From assembly GCA_016716225.1 (NCBI GenBank), contig JADJWT010000001.1:1550001-1614000 (forward strand): DNA of 64,000 nucleotides. Reading direction: 5' to 3'. This DNA comes from Ignavibacteriota bacterium (GTDB lineage: Bacteria; Bacteroidota; Ignavibacteria; Ignavibacteriales; Melioribacteraceae). Below, piece after piece: positions 10,717 to 18,458 of this stretch (position 1 is its first letter; each line of letters begins with the position of its first letter). Under the pieces are notes generated by a model, which was given only the letters and a program-made list of their open reading frames with translations, ran no database searches and was not told the origin of the DNA. Position numbers and translations under genes: made by a program.

Positions 10717-11988
10717 ATGAGTAGACATACAAAAATTTTTATTGGATTATTGGCTGGAGCAGTTTTTGGAATTTTAAGCAATATTTATTTAAGCGAAACA
10801 AGTTTTTTAAATTTTGTGCAAACTTATTTTTCTGATCCTCTTGGAAAAATATTTCTTAATATGTTGATAATGATGGTGATTCCATTAGTGTTTGCGAGTT
10901 TGTCTTTGGGAGTTGCTCAAATTGGCGATTTGAAAAATCTTGGAAGAATTGGATTAAAAACAATTTTATATTTTTTTCTAGTAACTACTTTAGCTGTAAC
11001 AATTGGATTGACTTTAGTTAATACAATAAAACCGGGAAATTATTTATCACATGAAATTAAAACAAAATTATTAACTTCTTACCAAAGTGAAGCAAGCGAA
11101 ATAAAGGAAAAATCGGAAAACATAGAATTCGGAATTCAAACTTTGGTAAACATAGTTCCTCGAAATCCAATAGCAGCAATTGCAAAACCTAATCCCGAAA
11201 TGTTGGCTTTAATATTTTTCTCAATAATTGTTGGCGTTGCATTAACAATGATTGGAAAAGATAAAGCTCAGCCGGTAATTAGTTTATTAGAAGGAATAAA
11301 TGAAATTACAATTATTGTAATAAACATCGCAATGAAATTGGCACCGTACGGTGTTTTTGCATTAATATTTTCAACAACTTCGCGTTTCGGTTTTGAGCTT
11401 TTGGTTGCATTAAGTATTTACGTTATTACAGTTTTACTTGGATTAACAATTCACTTATTATTATCGTTTCCCATCTTAATCAAAACTTTCGCAAAATATA
11501 ATCCGGTTTTATTTTTTAAGAAAATTGAAACTGTAATGTTAACCGCATTTTCAACAAGTTCAAGCAGTGCAACTTTACCGACATCAATTTCTGTTTCGCA
11601 AAAGAATTTGGGAATTCCATCACAAATTACTGGCTTTGTTCTTCCACTTGGTGCAACAATGAATATGAACGGAACAGCTTTGTTTGAAGGAGTTACAGTT
11701 TTATTTCTTGCACAAGTTTTTGGAGTTGAACTAAGTTTTGGAGTTCAATTAATAGTTGTGTTAATGAGTGTTTTAACTGCAATCGGAACCGCCGGAGTTC
11801 CATCCGGATCCATTCCGCTTTTAGTTATGGTTTTAATGATGGTAAATGTTCCCGCAGAAGGAATTGCAATTATTCTTGGTGTTGATAGATTTCTTGATAT
11901 GTGCAGAACAGTTTTAAATGTAACCGGTGATATTACTTGTGCAGCTTATGTCGCAAAATCTGAAGGATATCAATTAGCTAAAGAATAA
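10717..11988 (+). CDS. Dicarboxylate/amino acid:cation symporter (SLC1/DAACS family)
   Basis: This is a secondary transporter importing C4-dicarboxylates or acidic/neutral amino acids with Na+ or H+. The family signatures are visible. They are the Ser-rich hairpin FSTSSSSATLPTS, the unwound-helix motif MNMNGTALF (family NMDGT), the second hairpin GTAGVPSGSIPLL, and DRFLDMCRTVLNVTGD in the last core helix. Asp and Asn residues of this last motif contact substrate in characterised homologues. About eight hydrophobic helices span 423 residues, the normal size. AGGG lies 9 bases before the ATG. It is monocistronic, facing the TerC gene. Substrate specificity cannot be assigned; a dicarboxylate would fit the succinate/propionate metabolism encoded nearby. 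Confidence 0.93.
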   Translation: MSRHTKIFIGLLAGAVFGILSNIYLSETSFLNFVQTYFSDPLGKIFLNMLIMMVIPLVFASLSLGVAQIGDLKNLGRIGLKTILYFFLVTTLAVTIGLTLVNTIKPGNYLSHEIKTKLLTSYQSEASEIKEKSENIEFGIQTLVNIVPRNPIAAIAKPNPEMLALIFFSIIVGVALTMIGKDKAQPVISLLEGINEITIIVINIAMKLAPYGVFALIFSTTSRFGFELLVALSIYVITVLLGLTIHLLLSFPILIKTFAKYNPVLFFKKIETVMLTAFSTSSSSATLPTSISVSQKNLGIPSQITGFVLPLGATMNMNGTALFEGVTVLFLAQVFGVELSFGVQLIVVLMSVLTAIGTAGVPSGSIPLLVMVLMMVNVPAEGIAIILGVDRFLDMCRTVLNVTGDITCAAYVAKSEGYQLAKE

Positions 11989-12127
11989 TATCTAAAAATT
12001 ACAAAATTTCAAGATTGCAAAATTATCTATAGTAATAATATGACACGAATGCACGAATACCGATTTTAAAATTATTTTTTTTTCACTTTTGCGTTTTCAC
12101 TTTTTCACGTTTATACGTTTTGCGTCC

Positions 12128-13057
12128 TCACTTACCAACCTTACTACCTTTCAATACTATTGATGCAAAAACTGAAATTCCTAATGCAGCAATAATTACA
12201 ATCAATGAAATTTGAACCGGCACGTGTAAAAATGCACTTAGCAACATTTTTACTCCAATGAAAAGAAGTATAAACGAAATTCCGTATTTCAAATATTTGA
12301 ATAAATTTAAAATTCCGGCAAGTGCAAAAAAAAGTGATCGCAAACCAAGAATTGCAAAAAGGTTTGAAGTTATAGCAATAAATGAATCATTTGTAATTGC
12401 TAAAACTGCGGGAATTGAATCAATTGCAAATATTAAATCTGTTGATTCAATCAGTATCAAGGTTATAAAAGCAACGGTTGCATAAGTTTTATTCCCGACT
12501 TTAACAAAAAAATGATCCGTTTCTACATCTGTTTTTACCGGGAAAAATTTCTTAGTTAATTTTACAAATACATTATCATTCGGATGAATTTTTTCATCTT
12601 TTGCGGTAAACATTTTAATTGCAGTATAAACCAAAACTGCGCCAAAAATGTAAATCATAAAACTGAAAGTTTTTAAAAGTTGAACACCGGCAAGAATAAA
12701 AATTATTCGCAATACTACAGCTCCAATAATTCCCCATTTAAGAATTCTCGGTTGATGTTTTTCCGGAATTCCCATTGTTCCAAAAATCATTAAGAATACA
12801 AATAAATTATCTACCGAAAGAGATTTTTCAATTAAGTAGCTTGCGATATATTCAAAACTTTTTGTGTGTCCATCCGGAAAATAAAAATAAATTAAAATTG
12901 CAAAAGAAAATCCGGCTGCAATCCAAATTACGCTCCACATCAAAGCGGCTTTTATATTTATTTTTCCGCGGTGGTGACTTGTATAAACCAAATCGAAAAT
13001 AAAAACAGCAATAAACAATGCAGCAAATATTAACCAGAAAAGAATATGAATTTCCAT
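12128..13057 (-). CDS. TerC/Alx family integral membrane protein
   Basis: TerC-family proteins are polytopic membrane proteins tied to metal (Mn2+) export or homeostasis and tellurite resistance. About eight to nine hydrophobic segments are visible. The family's acidic membrane motifs are present: EKSLSVDNLFVFLMIF (about residues 78-93) and ESTDLIFAIDSIPAVLAIT (about 204-222). A charged cytoplasmic loop (KDEKIHPNDN...KFFPVKTDVETDHFFV) separates the two halves as in Alx. AGGATAAA precedes the ATG. The gene stands alone, converging on the symporter. The metal substrate is inferred from the family only. Confidence 0.9.
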   Translation of the reverse strand: MEIHILFWLIFAALFIAVFIFDLVYTSHHRGKINIKAALMWSVIWIAAGFSFAILIYFYFPDGHTKSFEYIASYLIEKSLSVDNLFVFLMIFGTMGIPEKHQPRILKWGIIGAVVLRIIFILAGVQLLKTFSFMIYIFGAVLVYTAIKMFTAKDEKIHPNDNVFVKLTKKFFPVKTDVETDHFFVKVGNKTYATVAFITLILIESTDLIFAIDSIPAVLAITNDSFIAITSNLFAILGLRSLFFALAGILNLFKYLKYGISFILLFIGVKMLLSAFLHVPVQISLIVIIAALGISVFASIVLKGSKVGK

Positions 13058-13441
13058 TTTATCCTAAAATTATAAGGTCAAAGATAGAGAAATTTGAAGT
13101 AACGAGAAATGAAAAATGGAGATTGTAGAAATGTGTAAATGTAAAACGAAAAATGAAAGACGAAGAAACGCAAAAAAGTTGAAACTTTGAAATGTTAAGA
13201 CTTAAAAAACGATTAAAAAATAAATACGAATCATTTCGATTCCGATGTTTTTATCGAAAAAGAAATTTCGTAGAAAAAGTAATGAAAAAAATCTATTATG
13301 CAGAGAAAAAATTTTAAAAATTGTAATAGATTAATTTTAAGGTATTATAAAGATGCGATCTTTTAATAAGATCGCATCTTTTGTATTTTTTTGTTTTACG
13401 TTTCTCGTTTTTCGTCTCAACGTTTATACGTCTGTACGCTT
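13058..13441. other. Long AT-rich intergenic spacer
   Basis: I see no gene in this 384-base gap. It holds degenerate A-rich words built around ACGAAAAATGAAA in the first half and their approximate complement (ACGTTT, CGTTTTTCG) at 13391-13440. A similar ACGTTTATACG word occurs at 12107-12117. The only firm element is the 13-bp perfect hairpin annotated separately. Confidence 0.6.
13350..13391. terminator. Strong hairpin terminator between TerC and mmdB genes
   Basis: A 13-bp perfect stem (13350-13362 with 13368-13380) has a 5-nt loop and a T-rich tail on the plus strand. It lies downstream of the decarboxylase operon read on the minus strand. The stem AAGATGCGATCTT is related to the one at 22672-22701. 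Confidence 0.7.
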
Positions 13442-14605
13442 TTATCCCAAAAAGAACGAAAGTAAAATACCTGCTGCAACTGCTGATCCAATTACTCCCG
13501 CAACATTTGGAGCCATTGCGTGCATAAGCAAATGATTTTTTGAATCGTATTGTAAGCCAACAACTTGAGAAACCCTTGCACTATCCGGAACAGCTGAAAC
13601 TCCGGCATTTCCAATTAATGGATTTATTTTATTTTCTTCCTTTAGAAATAAATTCATGATCTTTACAAACATTACTCCACCGGTTGTTGCAATTACAAAA
13701 GAAAGCGCTCCTAATCCAAAAATACCAATTGATTTTGCAGTTAAAAAAGTTGTTGCTTGAGTTGAAGCGCCAACCGTCAATCCAATAAGAATAGTAACAA
13801 TATCTATTAATGAACCTTTTGCAGTATCTGCCAATCTTTTTGTAACTCCGCTTTCTTTCAAAATATTACCAAAAAATAACATTCCCAAAAGGGGCAATGC
13901 AGAAGGAGTGATAAAACATGTTAAGAGTAATCCGACAATTGGGAATAGTATTTTCTCCAATTTAGAAACTTGGCGCGGAGGTTTCATTCTTATTTGTCGT
14001 TCTTTATCGGTTGTAAGCAATTTCATAATCGGCGGCTGAATTACCGGAACAAGTGCCATATAAGAATATGCGGAAACTGCAATTGCGCCAACTAATTCCG
14101 GAGCTAATTTAGATGATAAGAAAATTGCAGTTGGACCATCTGCTCCGCCAATAATTGCAATTGCTGCAGCATGTTGAGGGAGATATCCCAGAGCTAAAGA
14201 TAATGTGTAAGCTCCAAAAATCCCTAATTGGGCAGCAGCGCCAATTAATATTAATTTTGGATTTGAAAGCAAAGTAGAAAAATCCGTCATCGCACCAATT
14301 CCCAAAAATATTAAAGGGGGATAAACTCCTTGAGTTACACCAAAATATAAATAATTAAGAACGCTTCCTTTTTCATAAATTCCTAATTGCAAATTAGCGC
14401 CTTCTAAAAAAGGAATATTTCCAATTAAAATTCCAAATCCGATCGGTACTAATAGAAGCGGTTCATAATCTTTTACAATTGCTAAATAAAGAAAAATTAA
14501 AGCAATAATTAACATTATAACATGACCAAGTGTAAAATTTGCAAATGCAGTGTACCGCATAAATTGATCAAAACCGTGAGCTACAAATTCAATAAATTGC
14601 TGCAT
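13442..14605 (-). CDS. mmdB: Na+-pumping decarboxylase beta subunit (methylmalonyl-CoA decarboxylase MmdB / OadB family)
   Basis: This is the membrane subunit that decarboxylates carboxybiotin and exports Na+. About eleven hydrophobic segments span 387 residues. Signature GGADGPTAIFLS carries Asp156, equivalent to the Na+/proton-binding Asp203 of Klebsiella OadB. The Tyr-containing helix YSYMALVPVIQPPIMK and the late motif GNAGVSAVPDSARVSQ (Asn and Ser of the second Na+ site) are also present. It is the last gene of the operon. The Shine-Dalgarno GGAGGT lies within the last codons of mmdC, 2 bases upstream, suggesting coupled translation. The carboxyltransferase in this operon is of acyl-CoA type, so methylmalonyl-CoA is the likely substrate rather than oxaloacetate. 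Confidence 0.93.
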   Translation of the reverse strand: MQQFIEFVAHGFDQFMRYTAFANFTLGHVIMLIIALIFLYLAIVKDYEPLLLVPIGFGILIGNIPFLEGANLQLGIYEKGSVLNYLYFGVTQGVYPPLIFLGIGAMTDFSTLLSNPKLILIGAAAQLGIFGAYTLSLALGYLPQHAAAIAIIGGADGPTAIFLSSKLAPELVGAIAVSAYSYMALVPVIQPPIMKLLTTDKERQIRMKPPRQVSKLEKILFPIVGLLLTCFITPSALPLLGMLFFGNILKESGVTKRLADTAKGSLIDIVTILIGLTVGASTQATTFLTAKSIGIFGLGALSFVIATTGGVMFVKIMNLFLKEENKINPLIGNAGVSAVPDSARVSQVVGLQYDSKNHLLMHAMAPNVAGVIGSAVAAGILLSFFLG

Positions 14606-14607
14606 TT

Positions 14608-15051
14608 TTAACCTCCAATCTCAACAAGAACATCGCCTTCCATAACAGAATCACCTTGTCTCACATTAATTTTAACAACTTTTCCTTCTTTATCTGCATT
14701 AACACTATTTTCCATTTTCATAGCTTCAAGTGTTATTAACTTATCGCCGATTTTTACAGAATCTCCTTCTCTTACATGAACATTTAAAATAACTCCAGGA
14801 AGAGGAGATTTTATATGTCCCGCACCTTTTGCTGCAGTTGGTTTTGCGGTTCTTTGTTCAGATATTGCAATATCCGTAGATGGTGCAACAACTGATCTAA
14901 CTAATTTTGGAGTTTTTGTTGTTTGAATTTGTTTGTTAACTTGCACTTGGTATGATGTTCCGTTCACTTCAACTTCGGCAATATTATCTTCAATATTAAC
15001 AATTTCAACGTCGTAATCACTTCCATTTATTGTAAATTTAAACTTTTTCAT
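14608..15051 (-). CDS. mmdC: Biotin carboxyl carrier subunit of the decarboxylase
   Basis: This is the mobile biotin carrier that shuttles CO2 from the carboxyltransferase to the membrane subunit. The C-terminal biotinyl domain (about 78-147) contains EAMKMEN with biotinylated Lys112 and a mirrored pair of half-domains (VREGDSVKIGD, VRQGDSVMEGD). The N-terminal approximately 45 residues form a small beta domain (KFKFTINGSDYDVEI). A flexible Ala/Thr/Lys linker joins the two parts. GAGG is 8 bases before the ATG. It is transcribed between the gamma and beta subunits, and no biotin carboxylase (AccC) is nearby. This favours a decarboxylase over a carboxylase. Confidence 0.92.
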   Translation of the reverse strand: MKKFKFTINGSDYDVEIVNIEDNIAEVEVNGTSYQVQVNKQIQTTKTPKLVRSVVAPSTDIAISEQRTAKPTAAKGAGHIKSPLPGVILNVHVREGDSVKIGDKLITLEAMKMENSVNADKEGKVVKINVRQGDSVMEGDVLVEIGG

Positions 15052-15061
15052 TTCATTTTCC

Positions 15062-15484
15062 TCATCTTGGATTTTGTCTTAAACCATAAATTTTTGAACT
15101 CCACGGCGAATATGTTCTTGCAACTTTATTAATTGTAAGAACCGTATTTTCTTTATCGTGCAATTCACTCATGTATAAATGCAAAGCCATTGCAATTGCC
15201 GCACTTACGTTTCCGCTTAAATCTTCTTCACTTTCTTTAACCTTTATGTCTTTACCTTCAACTTTTCTTGATTTCTTTATTTTGAATGCAAGAACTTTTG
15301 AAATATTGAAAAAAAGTATGTAGAGAAGTAAAAGCGAAACAAAAACTACAGCCATTCCAACGAAAGTCATTCCCACGCCCCAAGGATCAATTTGATTGAA
15401 CTTATCAGCGTTTTCATGAATTTTAGCATTCGAAACGGAATCAAGTTTTGCAGCGGTTGCTTGTAAAATTAAACCTAAATTCAT
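15062..15484 (-). CDS. OadG-family gamma/delta subunit of the Na+-pump decarboxylase
   Basis: This small membrane-anchored subunit tethers the carboxyltransferase to the pump. One transmembrane helix (about residues 37-62: VGMTFVGMAVVFVSLLLLYI) is followed by a charged cytoplasmic region. A conserved tail carries AIAMALHLY and ends YSPWSSKIYGLRQ. The ATG at 15484 is chosen because GAGG stands 6 bases upstream; an in-frame GTG four codons earlier overlaps the mmdA stop and has no site of its own. Length about 140 is larger than minimal OadG (about 85) because of the tail, as in MmdD/OadG fusions of Bacteroidota. The 8-base gap from mmdA supports an operon. Confidence 0.85.
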   Translation of the reverse strand: MNLGLILQATAAKLDSVSNAKIHENADKFNQIDPWGVGMTFVGMAVVFVSLLLLYILFFNISKVLAFKIKKSRKVEGKDIKVKESEEDLSGNVSAAIAMALHLYMSELHDKENTVLTINKVARTYSPWSSKIYGLRQNPR

Positions 15485-15492
15485 TTCATACC

Positions 15493-17052
15493 TCACAATG
15501 GAATATTGGAATGTTTTTTAGGCGGATTTACATCTTTCTTTGTTGATAAAGATTGAAGTGCGCGAATAACTCTGAATCGAGTATTTCGTGGTTCTATAAT
15601 ATCATCAATATAACCATATTTTGCAGCTGCATAAGGAGTTGCGAATTTTTGTTTGTATTCATTTTCTTTTTGAGTGATGAAAGCATTTCTTTCTTCTGGA
15701 TTTTCGATTGCGGCAATTTCTTTATTATTCAAAACTTCAATTGCACCGCGCGGACCCATCACTGCAATTTCTGCTGAAGGCCAGGCGTAATTTATATCGC
15801 CGCGTAAATGTTTTGATCCCATAACATCATAAGCGCCGCCGTATGCTTTTCTTAAAATAATTGTAATTTTCGGAACAGTAGCTTCGCCATAAGCAAATAA
15901 TAATTTTGCACCGTGAAGAATAATTCCACCATATTCTTGTGCTGTTCCGGGTAAAAATCCAGGAACATCAACCAATGTTAAAATTGGAATATTGAAAGCA
16001 TCGCAGAAACGTACAAATCTTGCAGCTTTTCTTGATGAATTTATATCTAAAACTCCGGCTAAATAATTCGGTTGATTAGCAACAATTCCCACAGAAATTC
16101 CGTTAAATCTTGCGAAACCGGTAATTATATTTGGGGCATAATGTCTTTGGATTTCTAAAAATTCATGATTATCAGCAATTGCATGAATTACATTTTTTAC
16201 ATCGTAAGGTTTGTTTGGGCTATCCGGAATAATTTCATTTAAAGTATCTTCCAATCTGTCAATCGGATCATCACATGCAACTAACGGCGGATCTTCCAAA
16301 TTATTTTGTGGAAGATAGCTTAATAATTTTCTAATTAGTAAAATTCCTTCTTCTTCGGAATCTGCAACAAAATGAGTTACACCAGATTTTGTTCCGTGAA
16401 CCATTGCACCTCCGAGTTCTTCATCGGTAACAACTTCGCCGGTTACAGTTTTTACAACTTTTGGACCGGTAACAAACATGTAGCTTGTATTTTTACTCAT
16501 AATTGTAAAATCTGTTAAAGCCGGCGAATAAACTGCGCCGCCAGCACATGGACCAAATATTGCGGAAATTTGCGGAACAACACCGGAAGCTAAAATATTT
16601 TTTTGGAAAATATCTGCATATCCACCTAAACTTTTTACACCTTCTTGAATTCTCGCACCACCGCTATCGTTAATACCAATTACGGGTGCGCCAACTTTCA
16701 TTGCTTTATCCATAACTTTGCAGATTTTTTGTGCATACATTTCTGAAAGTGATCCGCCGAAAATTGTAAAATCTTGTGAAAAAACGTAAACCAATCTTCC
16801 GTCAATTGTTCCGTAACCGGTAACAACTCCATCGGATAAATATGTTTGTTTATCTAAACCAAAATCTACAGTTCTATGTGAAACGAACATATCAAATTCT
16901 TCAAAAGAACCGTCATCCAATAACATTTCAATTCTTTCACGTGCGGTAAATTTTCCTTTTTGATGCTGGGCTTCAATTCTTTTTTCACCGCCGCCCAAAC
17001 GCGCTTTTTGTCGCATATCCATCAATTCTTTAATCTTATCTTGTAACGACAT
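15493..17052 (-). CDS. mmdA: Methylmalonyl-CoA decarboxylase alpha subunit (carboxyltransferase)
   Basis: It transfers the carboxyl group between methylmalonyl-CoA and biotin. The 519-residue protein has two crotonase-fold halves. The N-terminal acyl-CoA half carries GINDSGGARIQEG and FGPCAGGAVYSPALTD. The C-terminal carboxybiotin half carries VDVPGFLPGTAQEYGGIILHGAKLL as adjacent motifs and RKAYGGAYDVMGSKHL. The same fold serves propionyl-CoA carboxylase beta (PccB). The neighbouring Na+-pump subunits and the absence of a biotin carboxylase point to the decarboxylase. GGAGAAATA precedes the ATG. It follows the epimerase by 27 bases, in pathway order. Confidence 0.92.
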   Translation of the reverse strand: MSLQDKIKELMDMRQKARLGGGEKRIEAQHQKGKFTARERIEMLLDDGSFEEFDMFVSHRTVDFGLDKQTYLSDGVVTGYGTIDGRLVYVFSQDFTIFGGSLSEMYAQKICKVMDKAMKVGAPVIGINDSGGARIQEGVKSLGGYADIFQKNILASGVVPQISAIFGPCAGGAVYSPALTDFTIMSKNTSYMFVTGPKVVKTVTGEVVTDEELGGAMVHGTKSGVTHFVADSEEEGILLIRKLLSYLPQNNLEDPPLVACDDPIDRLEDTLNEIIPDSPNKPYDVKNVIHAIADNHEFLEIQRHYAPNIITGFARFNGISVGIVANQPNYLAGVLDINSSRKAARFVRFCDAFNIPILTLVDVPGFLPGTAQEYGGIILHGAKLLFAYGEATVPKITIILRKAYGGAYDVMGSKHLRGDINYAWPSAEIAVMGPRGAIEVLNNKEIAAIENPEERNAFITQKENEYKQKFATPYAAAKYGYIDDIIEPRNTRFRVIRALQSLSTKKDVNPPKKHSNIPL

Positions 17053-17079
17053 TATTTCTCCTAAAAAAAACTAATTTAT

Positions 17080-17493
17080 TTAAATTGTTAATTTATCTGA
17101 ACAAAGTTCTGTTAAAACTCCACCGGTTGATTTCGGATGAAGAAAAGCAATATTTAAATTTTCTGCACCTTTACGCGGATTTGCATCTATTAATTTTACA
17201 TCTTTTTGCTGAAGTTCATTTAGAGATTCATGCAAATTTTCAACATGAAACGCAATGTGATGAATTCCTTCCCCTTTTTTCTCAATAAATTTTCCAATTG
17301 GTCCATCTGGTGAAGTAGATTCCAAAAGTTCAATTTTTGTTTCACCAACTTTGAAAAATGCAGTTTTTACTTTTTGATCAGCAACTTCTTCAATTGCATA
17401 ACATTTTAATCCAAGTTTTTCCTCATAAAATTTTATAGATTCTTCCAAATTATTAACTGCAATTCCCAAATGTTCTATTCGATTTATATTCAT
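17080..17493 (-). CDS. mce: Methylmalonyl-CoA epimerase
   Basis: It interconverts (R)- and (S)-methylmalonyl-CoA, joining the mutase to the decarboxylase. The 137-residue vicinal-oxygen-chelate protein has two beta-alpha-beta-beta-beta modules. Metal ligands are readable as His8 (EHLGIAV), the second-module histidine in GEGIHHIAF (His78/79) and Glu129 in GVLTEL. It is the first gene of the operon mce-mmdA-oadG-mmdC-mmdB. No ribosome site stronger than an AAAGGAAA-type stretch is seen before the ATG. Length and motifs match bacterial epimerases throughout. Confidence 0.94.
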   Translation of the reverse strand: MNINRIEHLGIAVNNLEESIKFYEEKLGLKCYAIEEVADQKVKTAFFKVGETKIELLESTSPDGPIGKFIEKKGEGIHHIAFHVENLHESLNELQQKDVKLIDANPRKGAENLNIAFLHPKSTGGVLTELCSDKLTI

Positions 17494-17703
17494 TTTTTTC
17501 CTTTATTTAAAATTCAAGAAAGTTTAGTTACAATTAACGTGCCTATAAGCAAAAAAGTATAAATATCAATTTATTATTCATAATTTGTAATTTATTTTAG
17601 TTTTGTAAACTATTTAAACAAATTAAATAGAATTTATTCTCAAATATTGGAAGTTCATTTTCTCTCATTTGAAACAATAAAAATAAGTAACCTAAAAAAC
17701 ATC

Positions 17704-17732
17704 TTGACAAAAATTAGAATTAAGCATATTTT
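17704..17732 (+). promoter_or_regulatory. Sigma-70-like promoter of tRNA-Asn
   Basis: TTGACA (17704-17709) and TATTTT (17727-17732) are separated by exactly 17 bases. The tRNA begins 18 bases after the -10 box. The tRNA at 53380 has the same arrangement (TTGAAA, 17 bases, TATTTT). Confidence 0.6.
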
Positions 17733-17750
17733 TGGCACTCTAAAATTTAT

Positions 17751-17931
<181 letters not shown>

Positions 17932-18120
17932 AGAAGATTGTTTGAGCACAATAATAAATTACTTTCCGCATATACAAAAAAGTACACTCCTTGGGAAATT
18001 ATTTATGTTGAAGAATTTCCCACAAGAAATGAAGCAATAATAAGAGAGAAACAATTAAAGTCTCAAAAAGGAAGAGAATTTATTTGGAAATTAATAAATG
18101 CTGACGGGTTGTAGGTTCGA

Positions 18121-18136
18121 TCCGTCAGCTGACGGA
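18121..18136. repeat. 16-nt perfect palindrome inside the tRNA 3' copy
   Basis: TCCGTCAGCTGACGGA is a perfect 8+8 inverted repeat. It replaces three bases (GCC) of the tRNA-Asn T-arm in the second copy. Its right half resembles the GCTGACGG just upstream at 18100-18107. Confidence 0.8.
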
Positions 18137-18151
18137 CTACTCGCGGAGCAA

Positions 18152-18185
18152 AGCCCAAGAATAAAATTCTTGGGCTTTTTATTTT
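18152..18185 (+). terminator. Duplicated terminator
   Basis: An 11-bp perfect stem (18152-18162 with 18166-18176) carries a T tail. Relative to 17826-17850 one base pair has changed from A-T to G-C with both strands altered, so pairing is kept. Confidence 0.65.
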
Positions 18186-18269
18186 AGGAATAAAGTCAAC
18201 GTTTTAAATTCAACAAAATTCAATAAAATTTATATTGGTCAAATAGAAGATTTAGAATTGAATTTTTGA
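18186..18269 (+). pseudogene. 5' remnant of a second GIY-YIG gene
   Basis: Read from AGG (the former ATG), the frame gives NKVNVLNSTKFNKIYIGQ and then IEDLELNF before TGA. It aligns codon for codon with the first 24 codons of the neighbouring GIY-YIG gene, without frameshift. The catalytic Arg and everything downstream are missing and the start codon is lost. The rest of the gap to 18458 is AT-rich spacer without a recognisable gene. Confidence 0.75.
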
Positions 18270-18385
18270 ATGCAACAATTCTTTTTTATTCAATAAACAG
18301 CCAAAATTCTTAAATAACTTTTAATTTTATTTGAAATTTGTGCAAAAATGTGCATAAAAACTTAAAAATATAAGTAAGAAAAATT

Positions 18386-18415
18386 TTGACTCTTTGTATT
18401 AAATTAATAAATAAT
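18386..18415 (+). promoter_or_regulatory. Possible promoter of the 602-residue protein gene
   Basis: TTGACT (18386-18391) is followed after 18 bases by AATAAT (18410-18415), about 44 bases before the ATG. The -10 match is weak and the region is AT-rich, so this is tentative. Confidence 0.3.
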
Positions 18416-18458
18416 TATCTTCAGTTAACCTTTTTGATTTATATCTGAGAAAAATATT

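Larger units (their letters stand above)
18106..18257 (+). repeat. Tandem duplication, second (degenerate) unit
   Basis: It copies the tRNA-Asn 3' part, terminator and the 5' end of the GIY-YIG gene. Differences from the first unit are the 16-nt palindrome in place of GCC in the T-arm, a compensated A-to-G/T-to-C pair in the terminator stem, loss of the ATG (AGG) and scattered substitutions. Sequence similarity stops after the codons for EDLE. Confidence 0.85.

Noticed and set aside
13058..13349. Small gene in the TerC-mmdB spacer
   Set aside because: Frames are short, full of Lys/Asn codons from A-rich repeats, and lack ribosome sites.
18186..18269. Short frame after the duplicated terminator as a real gene
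   Set aside because: The start codon is lost (AGG) and only 24 codons align with GIY-YIG; annotated as a pseudogene fragment.
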